This document shows, piece by piece, positions 1 through 10,478 of a stretch of 64,000 nt of DNA (positions within the stretch are counted from its first letter, which is position 1; each line of letters opens with the position of its first letter). The DNA comes from Albibacterium sp963696875 (lineage in GTDB: Bacteria > Bacteroidota > Bacteroidia > Sphingobacteriales > Sphingobacteriaceae): assembly GCA_963696875.1 (NCBI GenBank), contig CAVOLQ010000002.1, positions 124,001 to 188,000 on the forward strand, read 5' to 3'. Under the pieces are notes generated by a model. It saw only the letters and a list, made by a program, of their open reading frames with translations. It searched no databases and was not told the origin of the DNA. Made by a program: the position numbers and the translations under genes.

Positions 1-1073
1 TAGAAGACATATCAGAAGCCAATTTCTACATCATCACCGTCCCAACTCCCGTAGACAAACACAATAAACCCGATTTAACTCCTTTATACAAAGCGAGTGA
101 AACTGTAGGGAAAGTATTAAAGAAAGGCGATATCGTTATTTATGAATCTACGGTATATCCGGGCGCTACAGAAGAAGAATGTATTCCTGTTTTAGAACGA
201 GTATCGGGATTAAAATTCAATAAAGATTTCTTTGCAGGTTATTCACCAGAGCGCATCAATCCGGGAGATAAAGAACGGACTGTAGAGAAAATATTAAAGG
301 TAACTTCAGGAAGTACGCCTGAAATCGGAATAATGGTAGATGAATTATACAAATCGGTCATCCCTGCTGGCACGCATCTTGCCCCCTCCATTAAAGTGGC
401 CGAAGCGGCTAAGGTAATAGAGAACTCCCAACGGGATATTAATATTGCCTTTGTAAATGAATTAGCAAAAATCTTTAATATTTTGGAAATAGATACTCAG
501 GCAGTTTTAGAGGCGGCAGGTACCAAGTGGAACTTTTTACCCTTTAAACCGGGATTGGTAGGAGGGCATTGTATAGGAGTAGATCCTTACTATCTTGCTC
601 AAAAAGCACAGGAGCATGGTTATCATCCTGAAATTATATTAGCGGGTAGAAGGCTTAACGATTCGATGGGTGCATATGTAGCTTCTGAAGTAGTGAAGTG
701 CATGATCAAGAAAGGAATAAATGTGAGTCAAGCGGAGATATTGATATTAGGCATTACCTTTAAAGAAAATTGCCCAGATGTGCGAAATACCCGAATTGTA
801 GATGTTATTTCCGCATTAAAGGATTACGGCGTAAAAGTAAGTATTTATGACCCTTGGGCAAATCCAGAAGAAGTCATGCGCGAATACGGATTAAAACTAG
901 AATCTACTCTTGACCACTTATCACTGACCACTGAAGACCGATATGATGCAGTCGTCCTAACCGTCGCACATAAACAATTCATGGAATTGAATATAAGCGA
1001 CTTACAAAAAGAAGTAAGTGTATTGTATGATGTGAAGGGGATTTTAGGTGAAAATTGTGACGGAAGGTTATAG
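1..1073 (+). CDS. Nucleotide-sugar 6-dehydrogenase (TviB/WbpA/WecC type), 5' end outside window
   Basis: Oxidises the C6 hydroxyl of a UDP-sugar to a carboxylate using NAD+, supplying an activated uronic acid for the polysaccharide made by the genes downstream. The frame is open from base 3 and enters at the TVPTPVD turn of the NAD domain, followed by ESTVYPGATEE, SPERINPGD, the catalytic cysteine in GGHCIGVDPYYL and the C-terminal UDP-binding part with ITFKENCPDVRNT. About 356 residues are visible of the 420-430 usual for the family, so the Rossmann glycine loop lies off the left edge. The ATG at 333 is internal, not the start. The KENCPDVRNT wording fits UDP-HexNAc dehydrogenases better than UDP-glucose dehydrogenase, but the substrate is inferred. 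The next gene starts 10 bases later, so both are probably co-transcribed. Confidence 0.9.
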   Translation, partial: EDISEANFYIITVPTPVDKHNKPDLTPLYKASETVGKVLKKGDIVIYESTVYPGATEEECIPVLERVSGLKFNKDFFAGYSPERINPGDKERTVEKILKVTSGSTPEIGIMVDELYKSVIPAGTHLAPSIKVAEAAKVIENSQRDINIAFVNELAKIFNILEIDTQAVLEAAGTKWNFLPFKPGLVGGHCIGVDPYYLAQKAQEHGYHPEIILAGRRLNDSMGAYVASEVVKCMIKKGINVSQAEILILGITFKENCPDVRNTRIVDVISALKDYGVKVSIYDPWANPEEVMREYGLKLESTLDHLSLTTEDRYDAVVLTVAHKQFMELNISDLQKEVSVLYDVKGILGENCDGRL

Positions 1074-1083
1074 TAAGTAAAAA

Positions 1084-2487
1084 ATGAAGATCAAAAATAT
1101 ATGTTGTATTGGCGCCGGTTACGTCGGCGGTCCGACTATGTCGGTGATAGCACAAAACAATCCGGAAATTAAAGTAACGGTGGTTGACTTGAATAAAGAA
1201 AGCATCGCCGCCTGGAATGATGACGATTTAGACAAAATACCTATTTATGAACCAGGATTAAAAGAGATTGTAGGGGAAGCAAGGGGAAGAAATCTGTTTT
1301 TTTATACCGATGTTGATCGGGCGATCGAAGAGGCGGACATGATTTTCATGTCGGTGAATACACCTACCAAAACTTATGGTGACGGAAAGGGAATGGCGTC
1401 CGATTTGAAATTTATCGAACTATGTGCCCGGCAGATCGCGAGGGTTGCTAAAACCGATAAAATTGTTGTCGAAAAATCTACTTTGCCCGTTCGTACGGCC
1501 GAAACGATTAAAAGTATTTTAGACCATACCGGTAACGGCGTTAACTTTCAGGTATTGTCGAATCCTGAATTTTTGGCTGAAGGCACTGCCGTAATGATTT
1601 ATTGAATCCCGATCGGGTGTTAATCGGAGGGGATCAAACGCACGAAGGCAAGGAAGCAATTCAGGCGCTGGCCGATATTTACGCTCTTGGATTTCCCGGG
1701 AAAGGATTTTAACGACTAATCTTTGGTCTTCAGAACTTTCCAAATTAACAGCCAACGCTTTTTTGGCGCAAAGAATTTCGTCTATCAATGCGATGTCAGA
1801 AATTTGCGAGAAAACCGAAGCCGATGTCAATGAAGTGGCCAGAGCCATCGGTATGGATAGCCGTATCGGCCCTAAGTTTTTGAAAGCTTCTGTAGGTTTT
1901 GGAGGCTCTTGTTTTCAAAAGGATATTTTGAATCTGGTTTATATCGCCAAATCTTACGGTCTGCATGAAGTTGCCGATTACTGGGAGCAGGTGATTATCA
2001 TGAACGATCATCAAAAACGTCGTTTTGCCAACCGCATTATCCGCAACTTATACAATACGGTTTCGGGTAAGAAAATTCGCTTTCTGGGTTGGGCCTTTAA
2101 AAAGGACACCAATGATACCCGCGAATCTGCAGCCATCTATGTGGCCGATTCTTTATTGAATGAGGAAGCGGAAATTACCGTGTATGATCCTAAGGTTTCA
2201 GAGGAACAAATTTATGCCGACTTGGATAATTTAGGTAGCCGCTCTTCGGAAGAAAATCGAAGACTGGTCAAAGTGTTAATGATCCTTATGAGGCATGTAC
2301 AAATGCACATGCCGTTGCTATCTTAACGGAGTGGGATGAGTTTAAAGGATATGACTGGAAAAAGGTATTCAATTCTGTAATCAAACCTGCTTTTGTTTTT
2401 GATGGACGAAAATTATTAGATGCAAAACAAATGAAAACATTAGGTTTTCAATATTCTTCAATTGGTTTAGCAAATAATATAGATTAA
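1084..2487 (+). pseudogene. ugd: UDP-glucose 6-dehydrogenase, interrupted by three single-base deletions
   Basis: Would convert UDP-glucose to UDP-glucuronate, the substrate of the epimerase that follows. It starts with the NAD loop GAGYVGGPT, runs through NTPTKTYGDGKGMA and STLPVRTAE, has the catalytic cysteine in GFGGSCFQKDIL and the UDP-domain motif FKKDTNDTRES. The reading frame breaks near 1592 (after LAEGTAV), near 1686 and near 2277, each time by loss of one base. Two of the losses sit before the same string AATGAT, where a T of a short run seems missing. After repair the protein is about 468 residues, normal for the animal-like/Bacteroidota Ugd branch, with no other stop. Either a recent pseudogene or consensus error; the second is favoured because conserved residues are intact. 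It ends 2 bases before the epimerase gene. Confidence 0.85.
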
Positions 2488-2489
2488 TT

Positions 2490-3510
2490 ATGAAGATATT
2501 AGTAACAGGAGCAGCGGGATTTATTGGTTATCATCTTTGTGAAAAATTAATATCTCTCGGACATCAAGTGGTAGGTTTGGATAATTTAAACGAATATTAC
2601 GATGTAAACTTAAAGCTTGCAAGATTGAAGCAACTTGGTATAGTTCAAGATCTTGAATGGAATTTAATATCCGAAAGTGAAGAGCATAGTAATTTTAGTT
2701 TTATAAGAATGAATTTAGAGGATAAAGATAATCTTCCAAAATTATTTAAAGAGCAGAAGTTTAATAGAGTTTGGCAATCTTGCAGCTCAGGCAGGCGTGA
2801 GATATTCTATTGAAAATCCAATGGCTTATGTAGATAGCAATATCGTAGGATTTGTAAACTTACTGGAATGCATCCGGAATTCTGGAGTAATGAAATTAGT
2901 CTATGCAAGCAGTTCGAGTGTTTACGGATTAAATAAAAAAACACCATTTTCAACAGAAGATAATGTGGATCATCCTATTAGTCTTTACGCAGCTACAAAA
3001 AAAAGCAATGAATTAATGGCCTATACTTATAGCCATTTATTCAATATAGAAGTTATTGGTTTGCGATTTTTCACCGTGTATGGACCCTGGGGAAGACCTG
3101 ATATGGCGATGTTCTTGTTTACAGATGCGATTCAAAATAAGAAACCTATTAAGATTTTTAATAATGGAAATCTCTCAAGAGATTTTACCTATATCGACGA
3201 TATAATAACAGGTATATTAGCTACTATGTTAGAACCGAGACCTAATAAGAATAATTATAACTTATATAATATTGGAAATGGAAAATCTGTAAAGTTAATG
3301 GATTTTATTGATGCTATAGAGCAGTGTATGCAAAGTAAAGCTATAAAGCAATTTTTACCTATGCAAGCAGGAGATGTAGAACAAACTTGGGCTGACACCA
3401 CCAACCTGGAAAAAAAATATGGATATAAACCCTCAACAAGCATAAAAGAAGGAATAAAAAAATTTGTAAAGTGGTACTTTAAGTATTATTTAAAAATAGA
3501 GGGTAGATAA
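2490..3510 (+). pseudogene. UDP-glucuronate 4-epimerase-like NAD-dependent epimerase, one frameshift
   Basis: Short-chain dehydrogenase-fold epimerase that would interconvert UDP-glucuronate and UDP-galacturonate, matching the dehydrogenase just upstream. The sequence shows the NAD loop TGAAGFIGYH at the N-terminus, LDNLNEYYD typical of the uronate epimerase branch, the NLAAQAGVRYSIENP segment, the serine in SSSSVYG and the catalytic YAATKKSNE (YxxxK). The frame changes near 2770-2773, in GAGTTTGGCAATC, where one extra base (or two lost) splits the gene into an N-terminal 94-residue part and a 240-residue part. The corrected length, about 340 residues, is normal. The following flippase gene begins directly after the stop codon. 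Substrate specificity is inferred from family and context. Confidence 0.85.
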
Positions 3511-5037
3511 GTGAAAGTATCATCCAATAAGCGTATTGCCAGGAATACGTTGTTCCTTTACATAAGAATGCTGCTTACTATGGCAGTTTCCTTATATACT
3601 TCTCGTGTAGTTCTTAATGTAATAGGAATAGAAGATTATGGTGTCTATACAGTTGTTGGTGGTGTAGTTTCTTTATTTAGTTTCTTTAATTCAGCTATGT
3701 CTTCTGCCACACAGCGATTTTTAGCGTTCGATATTGGAAAAAACGATTATGTCAATTTAAAGAAGACTTTTAATGCTACATTAAATATTCATATAGGTAT
3801 TGGTTTATTCATCACACTTTTGGCAGAAACTATAGGGCTTTGGTTCGTAAATAATAAACTTAACGTACCAGTAGAGAGAATGGATGCGATCTATTGGGTT
3901 TATCAGTTTTCTATATTAACCTTCTTAGTTGGGGTAGTTCAGGTGCCATATAATGCACTTATTATAGCAAGAGAACGAATGAGTATCTATGCAGTAATGA
4001 GTATAGTTGAGGTAATATTAAAGCTTCTAATCGTCTATTTATTATTAGTTTTTGATGCGGATAAATTAAAGCTTTATGCAGTACTTGTATTCCTTGTGGC
4101 ATTTTCTATTGCTTCTTTTTACAGAATGTATTGTCATAGGCATTTTGGGGAAAGTAAGTACCAATTTCATTACGATAGAGAGATGTACAAAACTTTAATT
4201 TCCTATTCAGGTTGGAATCTTTTTGGAAACCTAGCCGCAGTAGCAAAAGGCCAAGGTACCAATATCGTCTTGAACTTGTTTTTTGGGCCTTTAATTAACG
4301 CTGCTTATGGCATAACGATGCAAGTACAAGGCGCAGTAACCGTTTTTGTTAAAAACTTTCAGTTGGCATTCAATCCTCAAATAATCAAGACTTATGCGGC
4401 TGGAAATAAAGATAAAAGTTTACAGTTAATTTTTCAGAGTGCTAGATTCTCATTTTTTCTGATGTTGATTATTATACTACCTGTGATTTTTAGCATCGAG
4501 GACATATTATACTTATGGTTGAAAAACGTACCTGAATATACTTCTCTTTTTGTCGTTCTGTGCTTGATAAATGTTTTGATAGACAGTATATCTGGCCCTT
4601 TAATGGTAGGTGCACAAGCTACAGGAAATATAAAGTGGTATCAAATAGTGATTGGAACGTTGTTATTATTGAATTTACCTATTTCATATTTATTTTTAGA
4701 ATATAACGGTAAAGCCGAACAGGTGTTTTTAGTTAGTATAATTATATCATTGGTCGCTTTTATTTTTAGGATATTTTTTTTGAAAAGATTAATAGGTCTA
4801 TCGATTTTTGATTTTATTGAGAAAGTAGTTTTTAAAATAATTGTCGTGCTAATTCCTGTAATAAGTTTTTATTGTTATTATGGTAAATATCTAATTTTTG
4901 ACCAATCTTGGAGTAATTTACTTTTTAATGTGAGTGTTTATATTTTGCTGATATTTTTATCAATTTTATTATTAGGGATAAATAGAAACGAAAGAGGGTT
5001 ATTAAGGAATGTTTATAATAAAATAATAAAAAAATGA
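3511..5037 (+). CDS. Wzx-like oligosaccharide flippase (MATE/MOP superfamily)
   Basis: A 508-residue multi-pass inner-membrane protein with about 12-14 hydrophobic segments, the architecture of the polysaccharide branch of the MOP exporters that move lipid-linked repeat units to the periplasm. The N-terminal region with RMLLTMAVSLYTSRVVLN and GIEDYGVYTVVGGVVSLF is characteristic of Wzx/RfbX-like flippases, with conserved charged loops near ATQRFL. The start is GTG, immediately behind the stop of the epimerase gene, with the purine-rich AGAGGGTAGATAAG in front. It overlaps the next gene by 4 bases (ATGA), which indicates translational coupling. Substrate is presumably the repeat unit made by the neighbouring glycosyltransferases. 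Very AT-rich towards the 3' end, as is common for flippase genes. Confidence 0.88.
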   Translation: MKVSSNKRIARNTLFLYIRMLLTMAVSLYTSRVVLNVIGIEDYGVYTVVGGVVSLFSFFNSAMSSATQRFLAFDIGKNDYVNLKKTFNATLNIHIGIGLFITLLAETIGLWFVNNKLNVPVERMDAIYWVYQFSILTFLVGVVQVPYNALIIARERMSIYAVMSIVEVILKLLIVYLLLVFDADKLKLYAVLVFLVAFSIASFYRMYCHRHFGESKYQFHYDREMYKTLISYSGWNLFGNLAAVAKGQGTNIVLNLFFGPLINAAYGITMQVQGAVTVFVKNFQLAFNPQIIKTYAAGNKDKSLQLIFQSARFSFFLMLIIILPVIFSIEDILYLWLKNVPEYTSLFVVLCLINVLIDSISGPLMVGAQATGNIKWYQIVIGTLLLLNLPISYLFLEYNGKAEQVFLVSIIISLVAFIFRIFFLKRLIGLSIFDFIEKVVFKIIVVLIPVISFYCYYGKYLIFDQSWSNLLFNVSVYILLIFLSILLLGINRNERGLLRNVYNKIIKK

Positions 5038-6075
5038 AAAAAATACTTAAAAGTATTGTGAAAAATACAATAGGAGTACAGAGAGTAATGTGGGTTTATG
5101 AACTTCGGAATTGGATTGTTAACTATAGGAATTTGATTGTAAATTTCCTAATTGATTTTAATTTATATTATAGGTATTCAAATGTTTTTAAAATAGATAA
5201 TTTAAGTAAAATTGAATCTAAAATTATTTTAGATTATCATTCAGTAGAAAAAGGACTTCTATTTACAAATATTAGGTTAGGGTTTGCTGAAAAACAGAAT
5301 TACTAGGCTAATAAAAAACTTGCAGAATGAACAAGTAGTCTTAAATTTTAATAATTCACAATTACTGATTGCTTATAAAGTTATGTGCCAATATTATGAA
5401 TTGCATGAAAATGCTAAGTTTGATATATCCCGTTATTTTCCTGTGAAATATTATCACTTTTTTAAAGGTATACTTGATAATAAATATTGTGCAAATTTTA
5501 GCGGTGCAATCGATTTTGATAGAGTATCATTTTATGAGAATAAGAATAGTTCATTTGATTTATTTTCCGCATCACGAAAAAGTATTAGAAATTTCACCAG
5601 TGAACTTATTCCAGAATCAACAATTCATAAGGCAATTACTATAGCAATAAACGCTCCATCTGTTTGCAATAGACAGGCTTCAAAAGTTTATTATATTGAT
5701 GATAAAAAACTAATTGATGATTGCCTTAGGATACAAGATGGGCTTAGGGGATATACAGAGAATATAATGCAGTTATTGATTGTGACTTGTGATAGAAATT
5801 ATTTTTATACAGTAGGTGAAAGGAATCAGTTTTATATAGATGGAGGTATTTTTGTAATGAACCTTTTATATTCGTTACATTTTTACGAAATCGCAAATTG
5901 TCCAGCTAATTGGGGAAAAACAGTAAAAGACGAAAGGAAATTAGAGGTTATATTGGAAATACCTAAATCTGAAAAAATAATTTGTTTTATTCCAATTGGA
6001 AAAGCATTAGATAATTTCAAAGTAACTTTATCAAAAAGGAGAGAATTGGAAGAGGTGTTTCATAAATTAAATTAA
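5034..6075 (+). pseudogene. Nitroreductase-family protein of polysaccharide loci, one frameshift
   Basis: Belongs to the nitroreductase-like proteins often found beside polysaccharide pyruvyl transferases; their exact reaction in these loci is not established. The N-terminal part contains ILDYHSVEKGLLF, a signature of this subgroup. The C-terminal part has the FMN-fold segment SRKSIRNFTSE, then INAPSVCNRQASKVYY and FYIDGGIFVMNLLYSLH. The frame shifts near 5297 in GAAAAACAGAATTAC: dropping one base gives a continuous EKRITRLIKNLQ. The repaired product is about 347 residues. The first ATG overlaps the flippase stop, and the pyruvyl transferase follows after 79 bases, so it belongs to the same operon. 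As with the other frameshifts in this locus, consensus error is as likely as true inactivation. Confidence 0.75.
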
Positions 6076-6154
6076 GCTGTAACGTTTTTTTAACTTGAAA
6101 GCATTTATTTGCGTTAAAAATGATCAAAAAGAGATATTATAAATTAAGAGGATA

Positions 6155-7294
6155 ATGAAGAGTTCAAAGAAAATAGCAATATTAACACAGCCATTAGTTA
6201 CAAATTACGGAGGTATCTTGCAAGCATATGCGTTGCAGAAAGTGTTGGAAGATTTTGGACATGAGGTAGTAACTTTAAATACAACAAATAATGGGCATTC
6301 CTCATTAAAAATATTTTTTTTACAGTTAAAACAAAAGTTATTTAAGCATCATAATAATCTAATTCTAAACAAATCTCAACACAAATGTATCAGTGCCAAT
6401 TCTTCGGAGTTTATTAAAAAAAATATCAAACTCACAGATTTGATTGGAAAATCTTTAAAAATTGAAAGTTTTTTTGGAAGGAATAAATTTGATTCTGTAA
6501 TTGTTGGAAGTGATCAGGTATGGAGACCGAAATACTCACCTAATATTTACAATTATTATTTTGATTTTTTGAAAGATGATGATAAGACGAGAAAAATAAC
6601 TTATGCTGCGTCATTTGGCACAGAAAACTGGGAGTATAGCGAGGAAGAAACTTTGAGGTGTAAAGAGTTAGTCAGAAAAATTGATGCTGTTTCGGTAAGA
6701 GAGAATTCTGGGATTGATTTATGTAAAAAGTATTTGGATAGGGATGTGAACTTCGTCTTGGACCCAACTTTACTATTGGATAAAACTCATTACGCTCAAT
6801 TGTTTTCAGACGCAATTCCAGTGCCGAACAAAGGAAGCGTATACACTTATATTTTAGATAGAACAGAAGAGAAAAAAGCGATCATAAATATCGTTTGTAA
6901 ACATAAAAATCTGGAGGAAGAATTTAGTCAACCAAAAAAAGCTCTTATTGATAATGCTCATATTGGATTTCAATTAGAGGAATTTATTTATCCACCAGTG
7001 GAAAATTGGATTAAGGGTTTTTATGATGCAGATTTTGTTGTTACCGATTCATTTCATGGAGTGGTTTTCTCGCTTATTTTTAATAAAAATTTTATTGCAA
7101 TTGGCAATACCCGTAGGGGCCTGGCAAGATTTAAATCTATTTTGAGTGTTTTTGGTTTAGAAAGCAGATTAGTTTTAAATAGAAAGGACCTAACAGAGGA
7201 GTTATTAACTTCTAGGATTGACTTTAAAAAAGTTAATGAAATAAAAGAAACGTTAAAAAGAGAATCTATTTTATTTTTAAGAGAAAATGTCTAA
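6155..7294 (+). CDS. Polysaccharide pyruvyl transferase family protein (CsaB/WcaK type)
   Basis: Family PF04230 enzymes transfer pyruvate from phosphoenolpyruvate to a sugar of a surface polysaccharide, forming an acidic ketal. The 379-residue product opens with ILTQPLVTNYGGILQAYALQ, the hallmark N-terminus of the family, then shows VVGSDQVWRPKYSP, ITYAASFGTENW, SVRENSGIDLCKK, FVLDPTLLLD and the C-terminal VVTDSFHGVVFSLIFNKNF. All are typical positions of complete members, so it looks functional. It overlaps the next glycosyltransferase gene by 8 bases. A 55-codon fragment of another member of the family lies at 19714-19878. The acceptor sugar cannot be read from sequence. Confidence 0.9.
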   Translation: MKSSKKIAILTQPLVTNYGGILQAYALQKVLEDFGHEVVTLNTTNNGHSSLKIFFLQLKQKLFKHHNNLILNKSQHKCISANSSEFIKKNIKLTDLIGKSLKIESFFGRNKFDSVIVGSDQVWRPKYSPNIYNYYFDFLKDDDKTRKITYAASFGTENWEYSEEETLRCKELVRKIDAVSVRENSGIDLCKKYLDRDVNFVLDPTLLLDKTHYAQLFSDAIPVPNKGSVYTYILDRTEEKKAIINIVCKHKNLEEEFSQPKKALIDNAHIGFQLEEFIYPPVENWIKGFYDADFVVTDSFHGVVFSLIFNKNFIAIGNTRRGLARFKSILSVFGLESRLVLNRKDLTEELLTSRIDFKKVNEIKETLKRESILFLRENV

Positions 7295-8321
7295 AGCATT
7301 GGTGTCTATTATTATCCCTGTCTATAATGCCGAAAAATATTTAGCAAAGTGTATTGAGTCAGTACTCTCTCAGACTTTTATTGATTTTGAATTAATATTA
7401 ATAAATGATGGTTCTACAGATAGTTCGCAGAGCATCTGTAATAAATTTTCATTAGTTGACGAGAGAGTAAAAAATTATTCACAGGAAAATGGTGGCGTAA
7501 GTTCTGCTCGTAATTTGGGGCTAAAGAACGCGAATGGCACCTGGGTATGTTTTGTAGATTCAGATGACATTATAAAAGAAGGGTTTTTGGAGTCTTTTAT
7601 AATGTCATCTGAGTTATCCGAATCTCAATTAATTATTCAAGATATTATTAAAGAAAATTTTATTACTAAAGATCAGACATTAATCACGGCCTATTCTTAC
7701 GGAAAGTTCTATTTGAAAGACTTAGGCAAACATTTAGGTAACAATGACATCTACTTACTTGGTTTTGCTGTTTGTAAATTCTATAATCTTGATTTGATAA
7801 AAAAAGAAAATTTGTTATTTAATATAAATATTAAATACTTCGAGGATTTGCTTTTCTATTTAAATTATTTGAAACACATAGAAGCAATTCATTTTATTGA
7901 TCAAGCGCATTATATTTATAATATTCATGATGAATCAGCTAGGTCAAAAACTTACACATTTGAACATTATATAGGTGTAATCGATGAAATGTCAAAGTCT
8001 TTAAAAGAATTATTAAAAGTTGAAAAGTGGGATAGTTTTTATCAAATCAAAGATATGCTTGGAATGTTTCATTTTTTAGCCCTACTCGCTGTATTCAAAA
8101 AGAAAAATAATTATACATATAAGGAAAGGATTTCAAGGTTGGCAGTTCTTACTAATAAAAAGTTTTTTCGATATATTGAAGATTATATAGCTAGGAGACG
8201 TACCAAATACATCGAGTTGTTATTTATAAACATGCTTAAAGCTAATAAAATAAAGACAGTTCAACTTGTTATGGGTCCATACTTAAGGATTTATGATTAT
8301 TTCTTGAAGTTTAAATATTAG
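7287..8321 (+). CDS. Glycosyltransferase family 2
   Basis: GT-A fold inverting glycosyltransferase adding a sugar to the lipid-linked repeat unit on the cytoplasmic face. The N-terminal domain shows VSIIIPVYNAEKYLAKCIES, ILINDGSTDSS, the NGGVSSARNLGL segment and the metal-binding FVDSDD (DxD) at about residue 92. The remaining 200 residues are an AT-rich, lysine-rich tail typical of capsule GT2 enzymes. At 344 residues it has normal length. It overlaps the pyruvyl transferase gene by 8 bases and is followed after 26 bases by a second GT2. Donor and linkage are unknown. Confidence 0.9.
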   Translation: MSKALVSIIIPVYNAEKYLAKCIESVLSQTFIDFELILINDGSTDSSQSICNKFSLVDERVKNYSQENGGVSSARNLGLKNANGTWVCFVDSDDIIKEGFLESFIMSSELSESQLIIQDIIKENFITKDQTLITAYSYGKFYLKDLGKHLGNNDIYLLGFAVCKFYNLDLIKKENLLFNINIKYFEDLLFYLNYLKHIEAIHFIDQAHYIYNIHDESARSKTYTFEHYIGVIDEMSKSLKELLKVEKWDSFYQIKDMLGMFHFLALLAVFKKKNNYTYKERISRLAVLTNKKFFRYIEDYIARRRTKYIELLFINMLKANKIKTVQLVMGPYLRIYDYFLKFKY

Positions 8322-8347
8322 AATTTTCTCTCCACAATACATATAAG

Positions 8348-9289
8348 ATGATTTCAATAGTAATACCATTATACAATAAAGAATTAACTATAGCATCAAC
8401 CTTAGAAGCAATTCTAAAACAAAGCTTTAAAGAGTTCGAAATTATAATAGTAAATGATGGCTCAACCGATGAAAGCCTAAGGATTGTTCAAGGTGTAGAA
8501 GATACCCGATTAAGATTAATTAACCAGAAGAATCAGGGTGTCTCGGCCGCTCGAAATAGAGGGGTGATGGAAGCACGGTACGATTGGATAGCCTTTTTAG
8601 ATGCAGACGATTTATGGAAAGATGATTATCTAAGAGAGATGGTTTTAGCGATGGAAGAATATCCTGGAAAAAATATATTCTCTAACGGATATAGTATTGT
8701 ATATAAAACTCAAGAGAGTAGATATACTAACGTAACTTTACCCAATGATGGTGAAATCGGAGTAGTTGATTATATTGACGCTATCAGCGTGGGCCAAGGC
8801 CCGATGAATTCATCAAACTCATTAATAAGAAAAAGCTTATTAATTGACTCCGGAATGTTTAAAATTGGGCATAAGAGATATGAAGACCATGATGTTTGGC
8901 TACGGCTTTATGAAGAAGACGGTGTGGTGTTTATCAATAAAAAATTACTTTTAATAAATCGATCTATTCCAAATAGGGCATCATCTTCAGTTTTCGAACC
9001 TCAAGACTTAATTAAATATTTAGAAACTATTGGTTTAACTAAAAGAAAAGTATCAGCAGATAGAGCGTTGAAGTTCGAGCGTTTTTATAACAAGTGGTGT
9101 CAACGAATCTTATTGAGGTTTGGAAAATATTATAATATGGATGAGAAAAGACGAATTATCAAACAGATGACTTTATTTCTAAGCACGGGCAAAATATTAG
9201 AAATAAAAATGATATGTTTCTTTAATTTGTCTGTTCCGTTCAGCTATCTAAACAATCTACGTAAAGATATATTTAAATTACATCGATAA
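8348..9289 (+). CDS. Glycosyltransferase family 2
   Basis: Second GT-A glycosyltransferase of the locus, 313 residues. It shows ISIVIPLYNKELTIASTLEA, IIVNDGSTDESL, QGVSAARNRGV and the DxD-like FLDADDLW, with RYEDHDVWLRLY later, where an acidic residue usually serves as catalytic base. Its N-terminal domain is only moderately similar to the previous gene, so it is not a simple tandem duplicate. The gap to the next gene is 91 bases and contains no recognisable signal. Donor and acceptor cannot be predicted. Confidence 0.9.
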   Translation: MISIVIPLYNKELTIASTLEAILKQSFKEFEIIIVNDGSTDESLRIVQGVEDTRLRLINQKNQGVSAARNRGVMEARYDWIAFLDADDLWKDDYLREMVLAMEEYPGKNIFSNGYSIVYKTQESRYTNVTLPNDGEIGVVDYIDAISVGQGPMNSSNSLIRKSLLIDSGMFKIGHKRYEDHDVWLRLYEEDGVVFINKKLLLINRSIPNRASSSVFEPQDLIKYLETIGLTKRKVSADRALKFERFYNKWCQRILLRFGKYYNMDEKRRIIKQMTLFLSTGKILEIKMICFFNLSVPFSYLNNLRKDIFKLHR

Positions 9290-9380
9290 TAAGAGTTTTG
9301 TCAAATCCTTATTCCAATATAGTGATAGAACAGTTAAAACAAATTAATTAATAGTGAGATTTAAGACTAAAACAAATTAA

Positions 9381-10460
9381 ATGAAACAAAATTTAGTTCG
9401 TATTACTTTTTTTACGATTTCCTTAAGGAAAGGAGGTGCTGAGAACCAATTGGTAAGGCTTGTAGTGTCGCTAAAAAGAAAAGGTTACGATGTTACTATT
9501 GTTTCATTTATTCCAGGAAATGACTTTGAAACAATTATAAAGGAAGAATCGATTGATCATATTTGTATTCCTATTAAAGGGCCCTTGGGCATATTTAAGT
9601 TGTTTCGCTATATAAAAAAGAAAAGACCAGAGATTCTAGTCACTTTTATGTTTGCTGCTAATCTTATAGGAAGGCTAATAAAATTGGGATTTGGTATTCC
9701 TTTAATAACCTCAGTAAGAAACAATGAAATAAGTGCTTTCTATAGACGTCTTTATAAATGGACGTATAAGATCGATAACCTCACTACTTTTAATTCAGAA
9801 TATGCTTTGAAGAAGTTTATTAATGAAGGTTTATCTATTCAATCCAAATCGTTATTGATGCCGAATGCAATTAAGATAGATACTTTTTCATCATATAAAA
9901 ATCGTATTAATAATACAATTTTCACTTTAGTGAGCATTGCCCACTTCAGACCACAAAAAGATTATAAAACATTATTTGAGGCAATAAAGCTTATAAAAGA
10001 AAAGGGTGCCAATATTAAATTAATAGTATTAGGGCACCTTTTTGATCAAACTTGGCCACAAGAAGCTTTAGCTAAGTTGGGGATAGAAGAGCAGGTCGAT
10101 TTGATAGGTTTCACTAACGATACACAACAGTATATCGATCAGGCAGACGGATTAGTCTTATCATCCTTATGGGAAGGAACACCAAATGCAATTTTAGAAG
10201 GCATGGCGAACCGTCTTCCGATTATTGCCAGCGCAATACCTGGTAGTAGTGAATTGATAAAAAATACACAAGGAGGCTTTCTTTTTGAAAAACAAGATGT
10301 GTCTGACTTAGCTGAAAAACTACTCGTACTAAGCCGTATCTCTACTGTTGAAAAAGAAGCTATGGGAGAAAGAGGCTATTCCCATGTACTTGCAAATTAT
10401 GAAGAAACGAAAGTGCATGAAAAATGGGAGCGGGCCATTCAGGGTTTGATGAATGGCTAA
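9381..10460 (+). CDS. Glycosyltransferase family 4 (GT-B fold)
   Basis: Retaining GT-B glycosyltransferase, 359 residues. The N-terminal domain carries the loop RKGGAENQLVRLVVSLKRKG that contacts the acceptor in GT4 enzymes. The C-terminal nucleotide-sugar domain has LVSIAHFRPQKDYKTLFEAI, LVLGHLFDQ, IGFTNDTQQYI and the E-x7-E motif in LWEGTPNAILEGMANRLPII. All hallmark positions are present. It sits between a GT2 gene and the polymerase-like membrane protein gene, which starts 18 bases after its stop. Sugar specificity is unknown. Confidence 0.9.
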   Translation: MKQNLVRITFFTISLRKGGAENQLVRLVVSLKRKGYDVTIVSFIPGNDFETIIKEESIDHICIPIKGPLGIFKLFRYIKKKRPEILVTFMFAANLIGRLIKLGFGIPLITSVRNNEISAFYRRLYKWTYKIDNLTTFNSEYALKKFINEGLSIQSKSLLMPNAIKIDTFSSYKNRINNTIFTLVSIAHFRPQKDYKTLFEAIKLIKEKGANIKLIVLGHLFDQTWPQEALAKLGIEEQVDLIGFTNDTQQYIDQADGLVLSSLWEGTPNAILEGMANRLPIIASAIPGSSELIKNTQGGFLFEKQDVSDLAEKLLVLSRISTVEKEAMGERGYSHVLANYEETKVHEKWERAIQGLMNG

Positions 10461-10478
10461 AAACTTAGAGGATAATAT

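Noticed and set aside
1519..1848. - strand open frame of 109 codons across the broken part of ugd
   Set aside because: Antisense to the conserved Ugd sequence, present only because of the frameshifts.
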